This document shows positions 25,589 to 33,900 of a stretch of DNA of 52,591 nt, piece by piece. The number at the start of each line of letters is the position of its first letter. The stretch's first letter is position 1. A model generated the notes under the pieces. It was not told where the DNA came from. It made no database searches and worked only from the letters and a program-made list of their open reading frames with translations. The position numbers and the translations under genes were made by a program. Source of the DNA: Pseudoalteromonas sp. S2755 (GTDB lineage Bacteria; Pseudomonadota; Gammaproteobacteria; Enterobacterales; Alteromonadaceae); assembly GCF_005886535.1 (NCBI RefSeq), contig NZ_PNDS01000105.1, forward strand, positions 1 to 52,591. Direction: 5' to 3'.

Positions 25589-25618
25589 TTGCAGCGGCAA
25601 GGAAGCCGCGCAATTTTT
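25589..25618 (+). terminator. Rho-independent terminator after the HPF-like gene
   Basis: TTGC-A-GCGGC (25589-25598) pairs with GCCGC-GCAA (25605-25613) with one bulged A and a 6-base loop, followed by TTTTT at 25614-25618. It lies 34 bases after the stop codon. Confidence 0.78.
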
Positions 25619-25680
25619 CTTAAAGATTTTCGATAAATTACCGATATGTAGGCCAAAGGAAATCATATTGGCCAACAATA

Positions 25681-26106
25681 ATGAACGTTAACTTTTTAAT
25701 TCACTCTCCAACTCAACCAGCCGAGAGTCAGGACGAGCTAGAGCCTAAAGCAGAAGAGACTGCTGAGCCTAACCAATTCAGGCTATCAGAAAAAGATATG
25801 TCTAAGTTATCTGGAGAGGAGGTAAGAGAGAAGCAGGAAGAAGCTGCACTACCACCTCATATTCAAAAAATGGTTGAAAAGCTAGAAGAGCTCAGAGAGA
25901 AAATAAAGGAAGAGCAAAAATTACTCGAAGAGTTAAAAATAAATGACGCTTATTCAGATGAAATGAAAGCGGAGCTAGTTACACAAAAGCTTGAATTTAT
26001 TTTACGTATGCAGAGTCAAGTTATTGAACTAACCAAAAATATCCAAGAAGCTTTAAAAGAAGCTGGGATAACTGATCCTGGCGTCTTGCTTAAAGCGTTA
26101 GCTTAA
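25681..26106 (+). CDS. Hypothetical coiled-coil protein (141 aa)
   Basis: Not recognised. The first ~45 residues are Pro/Glu-rich and likely disordered (QPAESQDELEPKAEETAEP). About residues 55-125 form a highly charged alpha helix with heptad-like spacing (IQKMVEKLEELREKIKEEQK, LVTQKLEFILRMQSQVIELT), suggesting a coiled coil. It ends with ITDPGVLLKALA. No signal peptide. No strong ribosome-binding site. The last 9 bases overlap the convergent response-regulator gene. The amphipathic pattern and good length make it likely real. Confidence 0.6.
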   Translation: MNVNFLIHSPTQPAESQDELEPKAEETAEPNQFRLSEKDMSKLSGEEVREKQEEAALPPHIQKMVEKLEELREKIKEEQKLLEELKINDAYSDEMKAELVTQKLEFILRMQSQVIELTKNIQEALKEAGITDPGVLLKALA

Positions 26107-26997
26107 AAATCCAACCAATAATATTTTACCTTGAGCCATATTTGGACGTTGGCAGCATAAGTCTATCCGCATGTTTGCAGCGGACTTATACAATTGTTTT
26201 AACTTAGGAAAAGGTTTAGTGACCAACTGTAGGGTTTTTACTCTTAGGCTCCTTCTTGTTATACTGTCTAGAAATGCATACGACGTAGAGTTTAGTGCTG
26301 AGTGGCATGCGGTTAACATGTCGTCGGTGATCTGGTGTTGGTGAATCGCTTCAAATCCCGCCTGATCCGTTAAATTCCCTGTGGATGCTGCGAGCACACA
26401 GACAGAATACACATCAAATATTCCGATTGCGCGAACCTTCTGGCTGCTCGGATCTTCGTATGCGACCATAACGCACGGAAGGTTATCGGGAGCATATTCC
26501 ATTTGCTGCACTTGATAGAGTCTAAGCTCGGTATCAATATGTTTATTCATTAGTTTTTCAAGTTGCCCGACTTGAGGTAAAGGCACGCCTTTATGCAGTG
26601 CATGAATTTCTCTTGTTTTGCTGCTTTCTTCCGCGGCTTTGACCAACGGCATGATTTTGCTGTGAAGGTCATCGTCAGCAAACGGCTTTGACAATACAAA
26701 TGCTGCACCATAATCGAGGGCTAGCTTAATTTGTTCACGGTCGTCGACAGTCGTTACCATCGCCATAGTGACATCCAACTGTTTTTGTTTGATTGCTTTG
26801 ACGAGAGCAAGTCCTGAAATATCGGGCATATGCCAGTCGGTCAACACAATATCTGGATGCCAAGAACCGATAATTTTTAGTGCTTCTTTTGCACTTTGTG
26901 CTTTTTTTATCAACAGCTTACGATATCTAAAACGCACTAAACCGCGACGAATAATCTCAAGCGTTGCGGCACTGTCATCCACGAGCAATATCTTCAC
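26098..26997 (-). CDS. Response regulator with atypical C-terminal domain (299 aa)
   Basis: Residues 1-120 are a complete receiver: acidic pair Asp7/Asp8 (LLVDDSA), phosphoacceptor Asp54 (VLTDWHMPD), Thr in VTTVDD and Lys in LSKPF. The remaining ~180 residues are not a DNA-binding domain. Part of it (IFDVYSVCVLAASTGN and ITDDMLTACHSALNSTSYAF) vaguely resembles CheC/CheX phosphatases, but the catalytic Glu of the E-x-x-N motif is not seen. It is divergent from the membrane coiled-coil protein at 27090, which may be a partner. It is probably a protein-interaction output rather than a transcription factor. Confidence 0.75.
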   Translation of the reverse strand: MKILLVDDSAATLEIIRRGLVRFRYRKLLIKKAQSAKEALKIIGSWHPDIVLTDWHMPDISGLALVKAIKQKQLDVTMAMVTTVDDREQIKLALDYGAAFVLSKPFADDDLHSKIMPLVKAAEESSKTREIHALHKGVPLPQVGQLEKLMNKHIDTELRLYQVQQMEYAPDNLPCVMVAYEDPSSQKVRAIGIFDVYSVCVLAASTGNLTDQAGFEAIHQHQITDDMLTACHSALNSTSYAFLDSITRRSLRVKTLQLVTKPFPKLKQLYKSAANMRIDLCCQRPNMAQGKILLVGFLS

Positions 26998-27089
26998 ACG
27001 TTACCACTTTATTGAAAAATATAGATTTATTATAGGCACGATTTTTAACCAATACTAAAATGAAAGTAAGAAAATAACGAGCGCGTAAT

Positions 27090-27890
27090 ATGTTTCTAGA
27101 CAAACTACCTGTTGATGTATTTATCTATATGGCGGTGAATATCGGGCTGCTGATATTAGGTTTTTGGTTTTATATTTTGCTGTTAATTCTCCGAGAATTT
27201 AGATTGTTTGCAAAGACTGCTGGGGCTGGGGCATCCGACCCAGAGCAACAGTACCTGCTTCAGCATTGTCGCGATGCAATTAACAAGTCAATGAGGTTTG
27301 TCGAAGATAACCAACACACCATTCAAGAATTGGCTAACTTACAAGTTCACTTAGAACAGCAATTAGCAGAGGTTAAACGCTCAACGCAGGATCATATCTC
27401 GCCAGAAGAGCAAACTCGCATGGATGATTTAAACAGCAAGTTGCTTAAATCGCATCGGCTAATAAAAAAGCTTCGGGGAGATTTATCGAAAAGTTTAGAG
27501 CGACTTAAGCAAACGAGAAGAAAACTATATGACCAATATGAGTCCACGGAAGAATTACAAAAAGAAAATGACACATTAAAACAGCAACTGGAAGCTTCTA
27601 GGTCTGTAGGGGGCACGTCCGACCAAGAGCTAGAGCAACTGGTCGCAACCTTTGAAAAAGAACGTCACGATATGTCTCAAACAATTAATGAATACAAAAG
27701 ACAAATCGCCGAACAAAGTCAGGCTTTGCAACAGTTAATGGTCCAAGAGCAAGAGGTTGAAGATGGTCCAAAACTTCAGGCTATTCAAAAAGAGTTGGAG
27801 CAAACCCGAGAAGCACTAGCGCATTTGTCCAAAGAGAAAAAGTTTATAGAAAGCCGATATCTAGAAGTAGTCAAGAATCAAACCAAATAG
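27090..27890 (+). CDS. Membrane-anchored coiled-coil protein (266 aa)
   Basis: Function not recognised. One N-terminal hydrophobic helix (about residues 9-34, VFIYMAVNIGLLILGFWFYI) should anchor it in the inner membrane with the rest in the cytoplasm. From about residue 60 to the end it is almost entirely charged helix with heptads (LQVHLEQQLAEVKR, KLRGDLSKSLERLKQTRRKL, EELQKENDTLKQQLEASR). Such proteins serve as scaffolds for cell-cycle, flagellar or chemotaxis complexes. The divergent response regulator suggests a link to signalling, but that is only positional evidence. Confidence 0.65.
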   Translation: MFLDKLPVDVFIYMAVNIGLLILGFWFYILLLILREFRLFAKTAGAGASDPEQQYLLQHCRDAINKSMRFVEDNQHTIQELANLQVHLEQQLAEVKRSTQDHISPEEQTRMDDLNSKLLKSHRLIKKLRGDLSKSLERLKQTRRKLYDQYESTEELQKENDTLKQQLEASRSVGGTSDQELEQLVATFEKERHDMSQTINEYKRQIAEQSQALQQLMVQEQEVEDGPKLQAIQKELEQTREALAHLSKEKKFIESRYLEVVKNQTK

Positions 27891-28091
27891 TTAACAAAGT
27901 GTTTTATTTCTCGTGACATTAGTCTTGAGTTTGTGTAAGGTTTAGGCACTTACATTACCTGCTTTGCCTTTAACTTTGAGATTTGTCTCAGTTGAAAAGT
28001 GGCGTCAACGCGAGTTGAGCAAATAGCGGTGAAAAGTACTTGTAAAGTGCATATTTCTCAATAACAAAGGCAGTGGTAAAAGGATTGTTTC

Positions 28092-29363
28092 ATGGCCTAT
28101 ATTCCAGATACGAGTGCTCAAGACTCTAAGGTTGAAAAACCTAAAAAAAATAAAATATTAATAGCGGCAGCAAGTTTTTTCATATTAGTTACTGTTTTCT
28201 TTTTTGCACCAATTGTTAGTCAATGGGCAAGCGGTCAAACAGCAGTTTCAAGCGATAAAATTCATATCTCAGCGGTTAAACAAGGTGACTTTGTTCGCGA
28301 TATTTCTGTTCAGGGAAAAGTCGTCGCAGCACGGCGGCCTACTATATATAGCCCTGCCCAAGGAACTGTGACCTATTTAGTTGAATCTGGTGATAGCGTT
28401 ATTGAAGGTCAAACCCTTGCTGTTATTGATAGCCCAGAGTTAAAAAGCGAGTTCGCACAGCATCAAGCTAAGCTAAATCAGTTAGATACTGAACTTCAGC
28501 GACAAATCATTCAAGCTAAAAAACAGGATTTAGCACAGGAAAATTACTTAGGCAAGGCTACCGTTGTTTTGAATGCTGCTAAGCGTGAAATGCGTCGCTC
28601 TGAAGATGGTTTAAAAACTCAAGTTGTCAGTGATATCGACTATCAAAAAGCCAAAGATGACCTCGAAAATGCGCTTCGAGAATATCGCCTGGCAATTAAA
28701 GAAGTTGAATTGCAAAAAGAAAGTCAGAAGTTTGAGATTCGAACTAAAGAACTTGAACTTGAGGCGCAAAAAGTCAAAGTGGCAGAGCTTGAAAGGCAAG
28801 TCGATGCACTTAAAGTCGTCTCACCAGTTGGGGGGCTCGTTGGCAATTTAGTTGTCGAGCAAAAAAATTCAGTGGCTAAAAACCAACCACTGCTAAGCGT
28901 AGTCGATCTTTCTAAATATGAGATAGAGGTGCAAATACCAGAGAGCTATTCAGATGATCTGGCATTAGGAATGTTAGCCGAGGTGAATCTCAATGGTGAG
29001 GTTTACAGCGGCGAGATAGTTGCGATTTCTCCAGAAATCGAAAACGGCCGCGTAGCGGGAAAAATTCGCTTTAGAGACGACAGCATTCAGGGATTAAGAC
29101 AAAACCAAAGGCTAACAAGTCGAATTGTACTCGAACAAAAAGAAAATATTGCCTACCTACCACATGGCCAATATTTGGAGGCCTATAACGGACAGTTTGC
29201 TTATGTGGTCAAAGAAGGCACGGCTATCAAAACGCCGATAAAGATTGGATTGAGAAGTATTGGACAAGTAGAAATATTATCGGGGCTTAATATCGGCGAT
29301 CAGGTTATCACCTCTGACGCACGAATTTTTAAAGACGCTCCCAGTGTAAAAATAATTCAATAA
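28092..29363 (+). CDS. Efflux periplasmic adaptor, HlyD/MacA type (423 aa)
   Basis: Membrane-fusion protein linking an inner-membrane pump to an outer-membrane channel. It has one anchor helix (about 21-43), a barrel-sandwich half with IYSPAQGTVTYLVESGDSV at about 88-106, a long alpha-helical hairpin (about 120-240), the second lipoyl half (SPVGGLVGNLVVEQKNSV), a beta barrel, and a C-terminal membrane-proximal part. AAGGA lies seven bases before the ATG. It is the first of four genes (28092-32625) with gaps of 4 to 12 bases. No TolC-type gene is nearby. Confidence 0.88.
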   Translation: MAYIPDTSAQDSKVEKPKKNKILIAAASFFILVTVFFFAPIVSQWASGQTAVSSDKIHISAVKQGDFVRDISVQGKVVAARRPTIYSPAQGTVTYLVESGDSVIEGQTLAVIDSPELKSEFAQHQAKLNQLDTELQRQIIQAKKQDLAQENYLGKATVVLNAAKREMRRSEDGLKTQVVSDIDYQKAKDDLENALREYRLAIKEVELQKESQKFEIRTKELELEAQKVKVAELERQVDALKVVSPVGGLVGNLVVEQKNSVAKNQPLLSVVDLSKYEIEVQIPESYSDDLALGMLAEVNLNGEVYSGEIVAISPEIENGRVAGKIRFRDDSIQGLRQNQRLTSRIVLEQKENIAYLPHGQYLEAYNGQFAYVVKEGTAIKTPIKIGLRSIGQVEILSGLNIGDQVITSDARIFKDAPSVKIIQ

Positions 29364-29375
29364 AGGAGCTGCAAA

Positions 29376-30065
29376 ATGCTATCCATGCGTCACCTATCAA
29401 AAGCTTATTATACAGACACAATAAAAACTCAAGCTTTGCAGCCATTTGACTTGAGTATAGAGCAAGGAGAGTTTGTCGCGGTCATTGGCCCCTCCGGTTC
29501 TGGTAAAACGACCTTTCTAAATATCACTGGCTTATTGGAGGACTTCTGCGATGGCAGTTATGAGCTGGATGGAGTCAATGTTGAAAAGCTAAGCGATAAG
29601 GCGAAGTCAAAGCTACGTAACGAAAAAGTGGGATTTATTTTCCAAAGCTTTAATTTAATTCCAGAGCTAAATCTTTACGATAATGTCGACATGCCCTTAC
29701 GCTATCGCAAATTATCATCAAAAGCGCGCCACGAGCGGATCATGGATGCGTTGAATAAAGTGGGTCTTGCATCACGCAAAGCGCATTACCCATCGCAACT
29801 TTCTGGAGGTCAACAGCAACGGGTAGCGATTGCTCGAGCGATAGCTGGTAAGCCGTCCTTTCTACTTGCCGATGAGCCAACGGGCAACTTAGACAGTAAA
29901 ATGGCCGATGGCATTATGGAGCTGCTGAAAGATATCAATGCGCAGGGAACAAGTATTGTGATGGTGACTCATGACGCTCAACAAGCGGCGAAAGCTCAGC
30001 GTATTATTGAAATCCGTGATGGTATGTTGAGCGAGAGAAAGAACTACGATAAGGCCATTGCTTAA
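29376..30065 (+). CDS. ABC transporter ATPase, MacB/LolD type (229 aa)
   Basis: ATPase subunit for the two FtsX-like permeases that follow (type VII, mechanotransmission ABC systems). Walker A GPSGSGKT at 38-45, Q-loop GFIFQSFNLIPELNLYDNV (typical of the MacB/LolD group), signature LSGGQQQR at 142-149, Walker B LLADEPTGNLD from 163, H-loop MVTHD. AAGGAG precedes it. It ends 9 bases before the first permease. Confidence 0.92.
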   Translation: MLSMRHLSKAYYTDTIKTQALQPFDLSIEQGEFVAVIGPSGSGKTTFLNITGLLEDFCDGSYELDGVNVEKLSDKAKSKLRNEKVGFIFQSFNLIPELNLYDNVDMPLRYRKLSSKARHERIMDALNKVGLASRKAHYPSQLSGGQQQRVAIARAIAGKPSFLLADEPTGNLDSKMADGIMELLKDINAQGTSIVMVTHDAQQAAKAQRIIEIRDGMLSERKNYDKAIA

Positions 30066-30074
30066 GGATAAGTT

Positions 30075-31406
30075 ATGTTTAGTTACTATCTTAAATTAAC
30101 GTTTATCTCATTGCGGAAAACGCCTTTTTTATCGTTGTTAATGATCATGACAATTGCGATTGGAATTGGCGCAGCAATGACAACTTATACAGTGAGTTAT
30201 CTGCTACAAAAAGATCCGATCCCTACAAAAAGTGATCGCTTGTTTAATGTTCGATTGAATAGCTACGGTCCAGATAAGCCGTTCAATATCTCCCAAGGAA
30301 AAGAAGTTCCACCTTTTATTCTTACCTATCAAGATGCAATAAATCTGCAAAAAGCGAAACAGGGCGTTAATCAAACGCCTCTAGGTAGTTTCAAAATGAT
30401 GACTCGCACCACAGAGCAGTCAATCACTGAAGCAAAAATGACCCCAATTAGAAGTGCATACCGTGACATGTTTAATATGTTTGAGGTGCCGTTTAAATTT
30501 GGTGGTGCATGGGATGAGGTGGCCGATCAGGATGGGCTGCAAGTTGCGGTGATCAGTAGCGAGCTGAACGATAAGTTATTTGGTGGAGAAAACTCCGTCG
30601 GTAAGTCATTGCTCATAGGGAATTTACAGTATCGAGTGGTTGGTGTTACTGACGATTGGTATCCTATCCCCAAGTTTTTTGATTATAGAACTCGTGCATT
30701 CAACAAACCTAGAGACGTTATTGTCCCATTCCAAACGCAAATCAATAACGAGTTGTGGACGGGCTCTGATGTGTCTTATCAGTGTTGGAAAGAACCCGCC
30801 GACGACTCATTTACGGCAATTTTAGCGTCTGAATGCGTCTGGGTTTCGTATTGGGTTGAATTAAACTCTGCGGCAGAGCGTAATAATTACATGGACTTTT
30901 TGGTTAATTACTCGATGGAACAAAGACAGTATGGTCGATTTTTACGAGAGCCTTTACATCAGTTGTTTAATGTAAAGGAGCAATTAATTGAAAGAAAAAT
31001 TATCAAAGATGATGGCAATGTAGCGGTGTGGCTTGCATTTGCATTTCTTGCAGTCTGCTTGCTTAACTGTATGGCTATGATGGTCGCAAAATTTCATGGC
31101 AAAGCTGGTGAAGTTGGGCTACGTAGAGCGGTTGGGGCTTCTAAGCAAGATATTATCACTCAGTTTACTGTTGAGACCTGTATTATTGGACTATTGGGCG
31201 GGATAATTGGGCTGTTATTTGCGCAAATTGGTTTGAGTGTCACTGCGCAATTATACAGCCATCTTTATGCTGAGATGCTTGAGATGACCGCAGGTATAGT
31301 CATCATGACGATTGTATTGGCTGTGACGAGTGCTGTGACTTTTGGTTTGCTACCGACTTTACATGCGGCAAAAGTACAACCATCTAGTCAGCTAAAAAGC
31401 CTGTAG
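30075..31406 (+). CDS. ABC permease 1, FtsX/MacB type (443 aa)
   Basis: Inner-membrane permease with one N-terminal helix (about 15-40, FLSLLMIMTIAIGIGAAMT), a periplasmic domain of about 250 residues (MacB_PCD-like), and three C-terminal helices (about 310-435) that form the FtsX domain; GEVGLRRAVGASKQDIITQF is the usual cytoplasmic coupling segment. With the separate ATPase and the second permease it makes a heterodimeric MacB-like pump. It ends 4 bases before permease 2. The cargo is probably periplasmic, as in other members. Confidence 0.88.
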   Translation: MFSYYLKLTFISLRKTPFLSLLMIMTIAIGIGAAMTTYTVSYLLQKDPIPTKSDRLFNVRLNSYGPDKPFNISQGKEVPPFILTYQDAINLQKAKQGVNQTPLGSFKMMTRTTEQSITEAKMTPIRSAYRDMFNMFEVPFKFGGAWDEVADQDGLQVAVISSELNDKLFGGENSVGKSLLIGNLQYRVVGVTDDWYPIPKFFDYRTRAFNKPRDVIVPFQTQINNELWTGSDVSYQCWKEPADDSFTAILASECVWVSYWVELNSAAERNNYMDFLVNYSMEQRQYGRFLREPLHQLFNVKEQLIERKIIKDDGNVAVWLAFAFLAVCLLNCMAMMVAKFHGKAGEVGLRRAVGASKQDIITQFTVETCIIGLLGGIIGLLFAQIGLSVTAQLYSHLYAEMLEMTAGIVIMTIVLAVTSAVTFGLLPTLHAAKVQPSSQLKSL

Positions 31407-31410
31407 GAGC

Positions 31411-32625
31411 ATGACCATGAGAGATTTATTGCCAATTTTAAAAACCTTAAACAAAAATAAGGCTTCTCCGCTACTACTGATATTGCAAATTGCGCTGACA
31501 TTTACAATTTTGGTTAATGCCATTTATATGATGGTACTTAAAGAGCAAGAGTTGGTGCAACCGACAGGGTTAGCCGAAAGCCAGTTGTTCAGTTTTAGAA
31601 CTCATTTTGAAGGTAGCGATGAAGAAAAAAATGCAGCCCTTGATACTGACCTTGCCGATATCCGTGCACTAACCAGTGTTGAGAGTGTAAGTACGATTAC
31701 TAGTATGCCGCTTACTAACTGGGGTCGCTCGCTAGATGTTGGTTTAACTCCTGCGGAAGATGAAAGGATAACTCACGCAGGCTACTATGGTTCGGATGAC
31801 ACCATCGTAGATACGCTTGGACTACGAGTGGTTGCGGGTAGAAACTTACAACATAATGATGTGGTACACGCCTATTTTGATGGCCATACGGAATCAGCCA
31901 GCGTGTTAGTTTCGCAGGACTTGGCACATAAAATTCGTCCTAACGATTGGCGCAGTGTGATTGGAGAAACTATTTATGTTGAATCTGTACCGCAAAAGGT
32001 TGTGGGTATCGTCGAAACTATGAAGTCACCTTGGCGGTTTTGGTACGCTTACGATATGACCGTAATAAGTTCGGTTAGAGAACATTATGAAGAAAGCATC
32101 ATAGTAGTAAAAGCAAAGCCTGGCCAAAGAGAAGTTGCAATGGATGAGGTTCAAGCCTTAATGCTTAAAAAGCCTGGTCGCCAACTTGATGCCTTTAAAT
32201 CCTTCGAGCAAATAAAAACGGAAAACTTACAAGCGGATTATGCGGTGAGCCAAACATTAAAAGCGGTGATCGTAGCTCTGGCATGCGTAACTATGCTGGG
32301 AATTTTTGGCCAAGCAAGGTATACCGTTTATAAGCGTCGCAAGCAAATCGGAACTCGTCGTGCGCTTGGGGCAACTCAGACCGATATTCTACGTTACTTT
32401 ATGATTGAAAATGCAGTGGTGTCTTTATTTGGCATTACATTGGGCATAATCATCGCAATCACTGCGAACATTTATTTGGTCAATTACTTTGGGCTTACCA
32501 GTGTACCCGGTGATTATTTGATTGCAGGTGCGATAGTAATGTTGCTCGCGGGTCAGTTGGCGGTTACTTACCCTGCAATGGTTGCTGCAAGAGTGCCGCC
32601 AGCTATCGCAACTCGTACAGCATAG
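31411..32625 (+). CDS. ABC permease 2, FtsX/MacB type (404 aa)
   Basis: Second permease of the heterodimer. Same plan as its neighbour: N-terminal helix (LLLILQIALTFTILVNAIYMM), periplasmic domain to about 280, and three C-terminal helices with the coupling segment KQIGTRRALGATQTDILRYF. GGAG precedes its ATG. It is the last gene of the operon; no clear terminator is seen in the 67 bases before arfB. Confidence 0.88.
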   Translation: MTMRDLLPILKTLNKNKASPLLLILQIALTFTILVNAIYMMVLKEQELVQPTGLAESQLFSFRTHFEGSDEEKNAALDTDLADIRALTSVESVSTITSMPLTNWGRSLDVGLTPAEDERITHAGYYGSDDTIVDTLGLRVVAGRNLQHNDVVHAYFDGHTESASVLVSQDLAHKIRPNDWRSVIGETIYVESVPQKVVGIVETMKSPWRFWYAYDMTVISSVREHYEESIIVVKAKPGQREVAMDEVQALMLKKPGRQLDAFKSFEQIKTENLQADYAVSQTLKAVIVALACVTMLGIFGQARYTVYKRRKQIGTRRALGATQTDILRYFMIENAVVSLFGITLGIIIAITANIYLVNYFGLTSVPGDYLIAGAIVMLLAGQLAVTYPAMVAARVPPAIATRTA

Positions 32626-32639
32626 CTACACGCTTGCTA

Positions 32640-32687
32640 TTTCAAGCCTTCAGTTACTTTGCTAAAATGGCAGACGGAGGCTTGAAA
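32640..32687 (+). promoter_or_regulatory. Inverted repeat ahead of arfB
   Basis: TTTCAAGCCT (32640-32649) and AGGCTTGAAA (32678-32687) are exact inverted 10-bp arms 28 bases apart. The right arm overlaps the GGAGG ribosome-binding site, and the region between contains TAAAAT (32663-32668), a good -10 box. If transcription starts near 32675 the left arm is not in the mRNA and the pair would be a protein-binding site. If it starts upstream, the RNA hairpin could hide the ribosome-binding site. Confidence 0.4.
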
Positions 32688-32692
32688 TTACT

Positions 32693-33106
32693 ATGCTTAA
32701 AATCTCAAATAATGTCACTCTAGCAGAGTGGGAAATCGATATTTCCGCTATTCGCGCCCAAGGTGCGGGTGGACAAAACGTTAATAAAGTCTCCAGCGCC
32801 ATTCATCTTAGGTTCGATATCAACCGCTCAACACTGCCTGACTTTTATAAAGCGCGTCTACTTGCACTTAAAGACTCTAGAGTGACCAAAGAGGGTGTCA
32901 TTGTACTTAAAGCTCAGAGTTTTCGTACCCAAGAGAAAAATAAGGAAGATGCTTTGGAGCGGCTAAAAACACTGATCCTTGCAGCTACCAAAGTTGAAAA
33001 AACACGCAGAGCAACCAAGCCAACAAAAAGCTCGCAAAAGAAACGCCTGAATCAAAAGACCAAACGTGGCCAAACCAAATCACTGAGGGGCTCAGTGAAT
33101 TGGTAA
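32693..33106 (+). CDS. Alternative ribosome-rescue factor ArfB (YaeJ), 137 aa
   Basis: Peptidyl-tRNA hydrolase that frees ribosomes stalled on mRNA ends. The release-factor GGQ motif is at 26-28 (AQGAGGQNVNKVSSAIHL). The C-terminal tail from about 105 is strongly basic (RRATKPTKSSQKKRLNQKTK), the part that enters the empty mRNA channel in known ArfB proteins. The length is near the E. coli 140. It is preceded by a GGAGG that is part of an inverted repeat. Confidence 0.93.
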   Translation: MLKISNNVTLAEWEIDISAIRAQGAGGQNVNKVSSAIHLRFDINRSTLPDFYKARLLALKDSRVTKEGVIVLKAQSFRTQEKNKEDALERLKTLILAATKVEKTRRATKPTKSSQKKRLNQKTKRGQTKSLRGSVNW

Positions 33107-33713
33107 AGTGCCTAATCAAATTTCATGCTATTTCTTTTTCAATTCAAAGTACCTAAATAACCTGAGGTTTGGATAAGGAATGCGCTCTCTCATTGTTTTT
33201 AAGCTCACATTAAATTATTTCCTTTTCTTGCCATTGGACACCTCTAGTTGAGTGGTGACAATACCATCTGAAATCGTGTCCGGATTTACTGAACCACAAC
33301 ACCACCACACGTAATAGTCTATAAAGTAAGACTAAGGAAAGAGAAATAAAAGACAGGTGCAACTTTATGCATGGCGCCTTTTTGCTAATTTAGGGAATGA
33401 GTCGCATATTTAATACTAGCTTCAAATGCTTCTGTTTCCCAAACATCAGTCAAATGGACTTAGGCGTTATCTCACCAAACCAAAGCGCTTTGTGCGCTCT
33501 CCTCAAAGACCTCACTAGCGTCATTATGTTGACTAATAATAGCTTGTTTTACAGTCGCTTATGCTTATTTTGGTGAAGCGGTTCTTAGTTTTCTTTATTG
33601 AGAATGATTTTTGTTCGTGATAATGTTGTTTGGAAACATAGCGCGTAATTTGTTTTTATTGCTTTCAGTCATTAGGATCTCACACAGAGTATCTTATAGG
33701 AGCGATAGAACGA
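33107..33713. other. Non-coding gap between arfB and the MFS leader
   Basis: About 600 bases without a credible frame on either strand. At the left edge (33157-33180) there is a half copy of a palindromic repeat also found at 50771 and 52391 (see repeat entries). The rest is AT-rich with scattered stops. I cannot see an insertion-sequence end or transposase fragment. Confidence 0.4.
33157..33180. repeat. Half copy of a dispersed palindromic repeat
   Basis: The stretch ATAACCTGAGGTTTGGATAA plus GGAA matches the left arm of the 50771-50818 element (ATAACCACAGGTTTGGATAA plus GAAA) at all but a few bases. The second arm is absent. Confidence 0.5.
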
Positions 33714-33833
33714 TACCCGCGGGAAGTTAATTGCTTCCTGAACAGACGGGTAGGGTGTGCAGACACGGCTGCAGGTATATTCCACCCCGTTGCTGAAAAT
33801 CTGCTTCGGCGTAACTCTGATCCCCCACAGCAA
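33714..33833 (+). promoter_or_regulatory. Highly structured leader upstream of the MFS gene
   Basis: Three consecutive stem-loops can be drawn. The first is TACCCG (33714-33719) with CGGGTA (33747-33752), enclosing GGAAG/CTTCC. The second is GGGTG (33753-33757) with CACCC (33783-33787), enclosing TGCAG/CTGCA on a 6-base loop. The third is TTGCTG (33790-33795) with CAGCAA (33828-33833). They lie 68-187 bases before the MFS start. This could be an RNA attenuator or riboswitch-like leader. I could not match it to a known riboswitch. Confidence 0.4.
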
Positions 33834-33900
33834 GGCTTATGTAGCAATACAACTGATAGGGAAAATAACTGTGGTTCGGTCTAAATCAAAAGGAAACGAA

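Noticed and set aside
33107..33700. Remnant of an insertion sequence between arfB and the MFS gene
   Set aside because: No terminal inverted repeats, target duplications or transposase-like frames could be seen.
33714..33833. A known riboswitch (guanidine, TPP, FMN, cobalamin types) in the MFS leader
   Set aside because: Only short words match; the conserved cores of these classes are not present in order.
33757..33900. N-terminal extension of the MFS protein by 48 codons
   Set aside because: The region forms RNA-like stem-loops, the strong ribosome-binding site is at 33901, and MFS proteins of this type begin near there.
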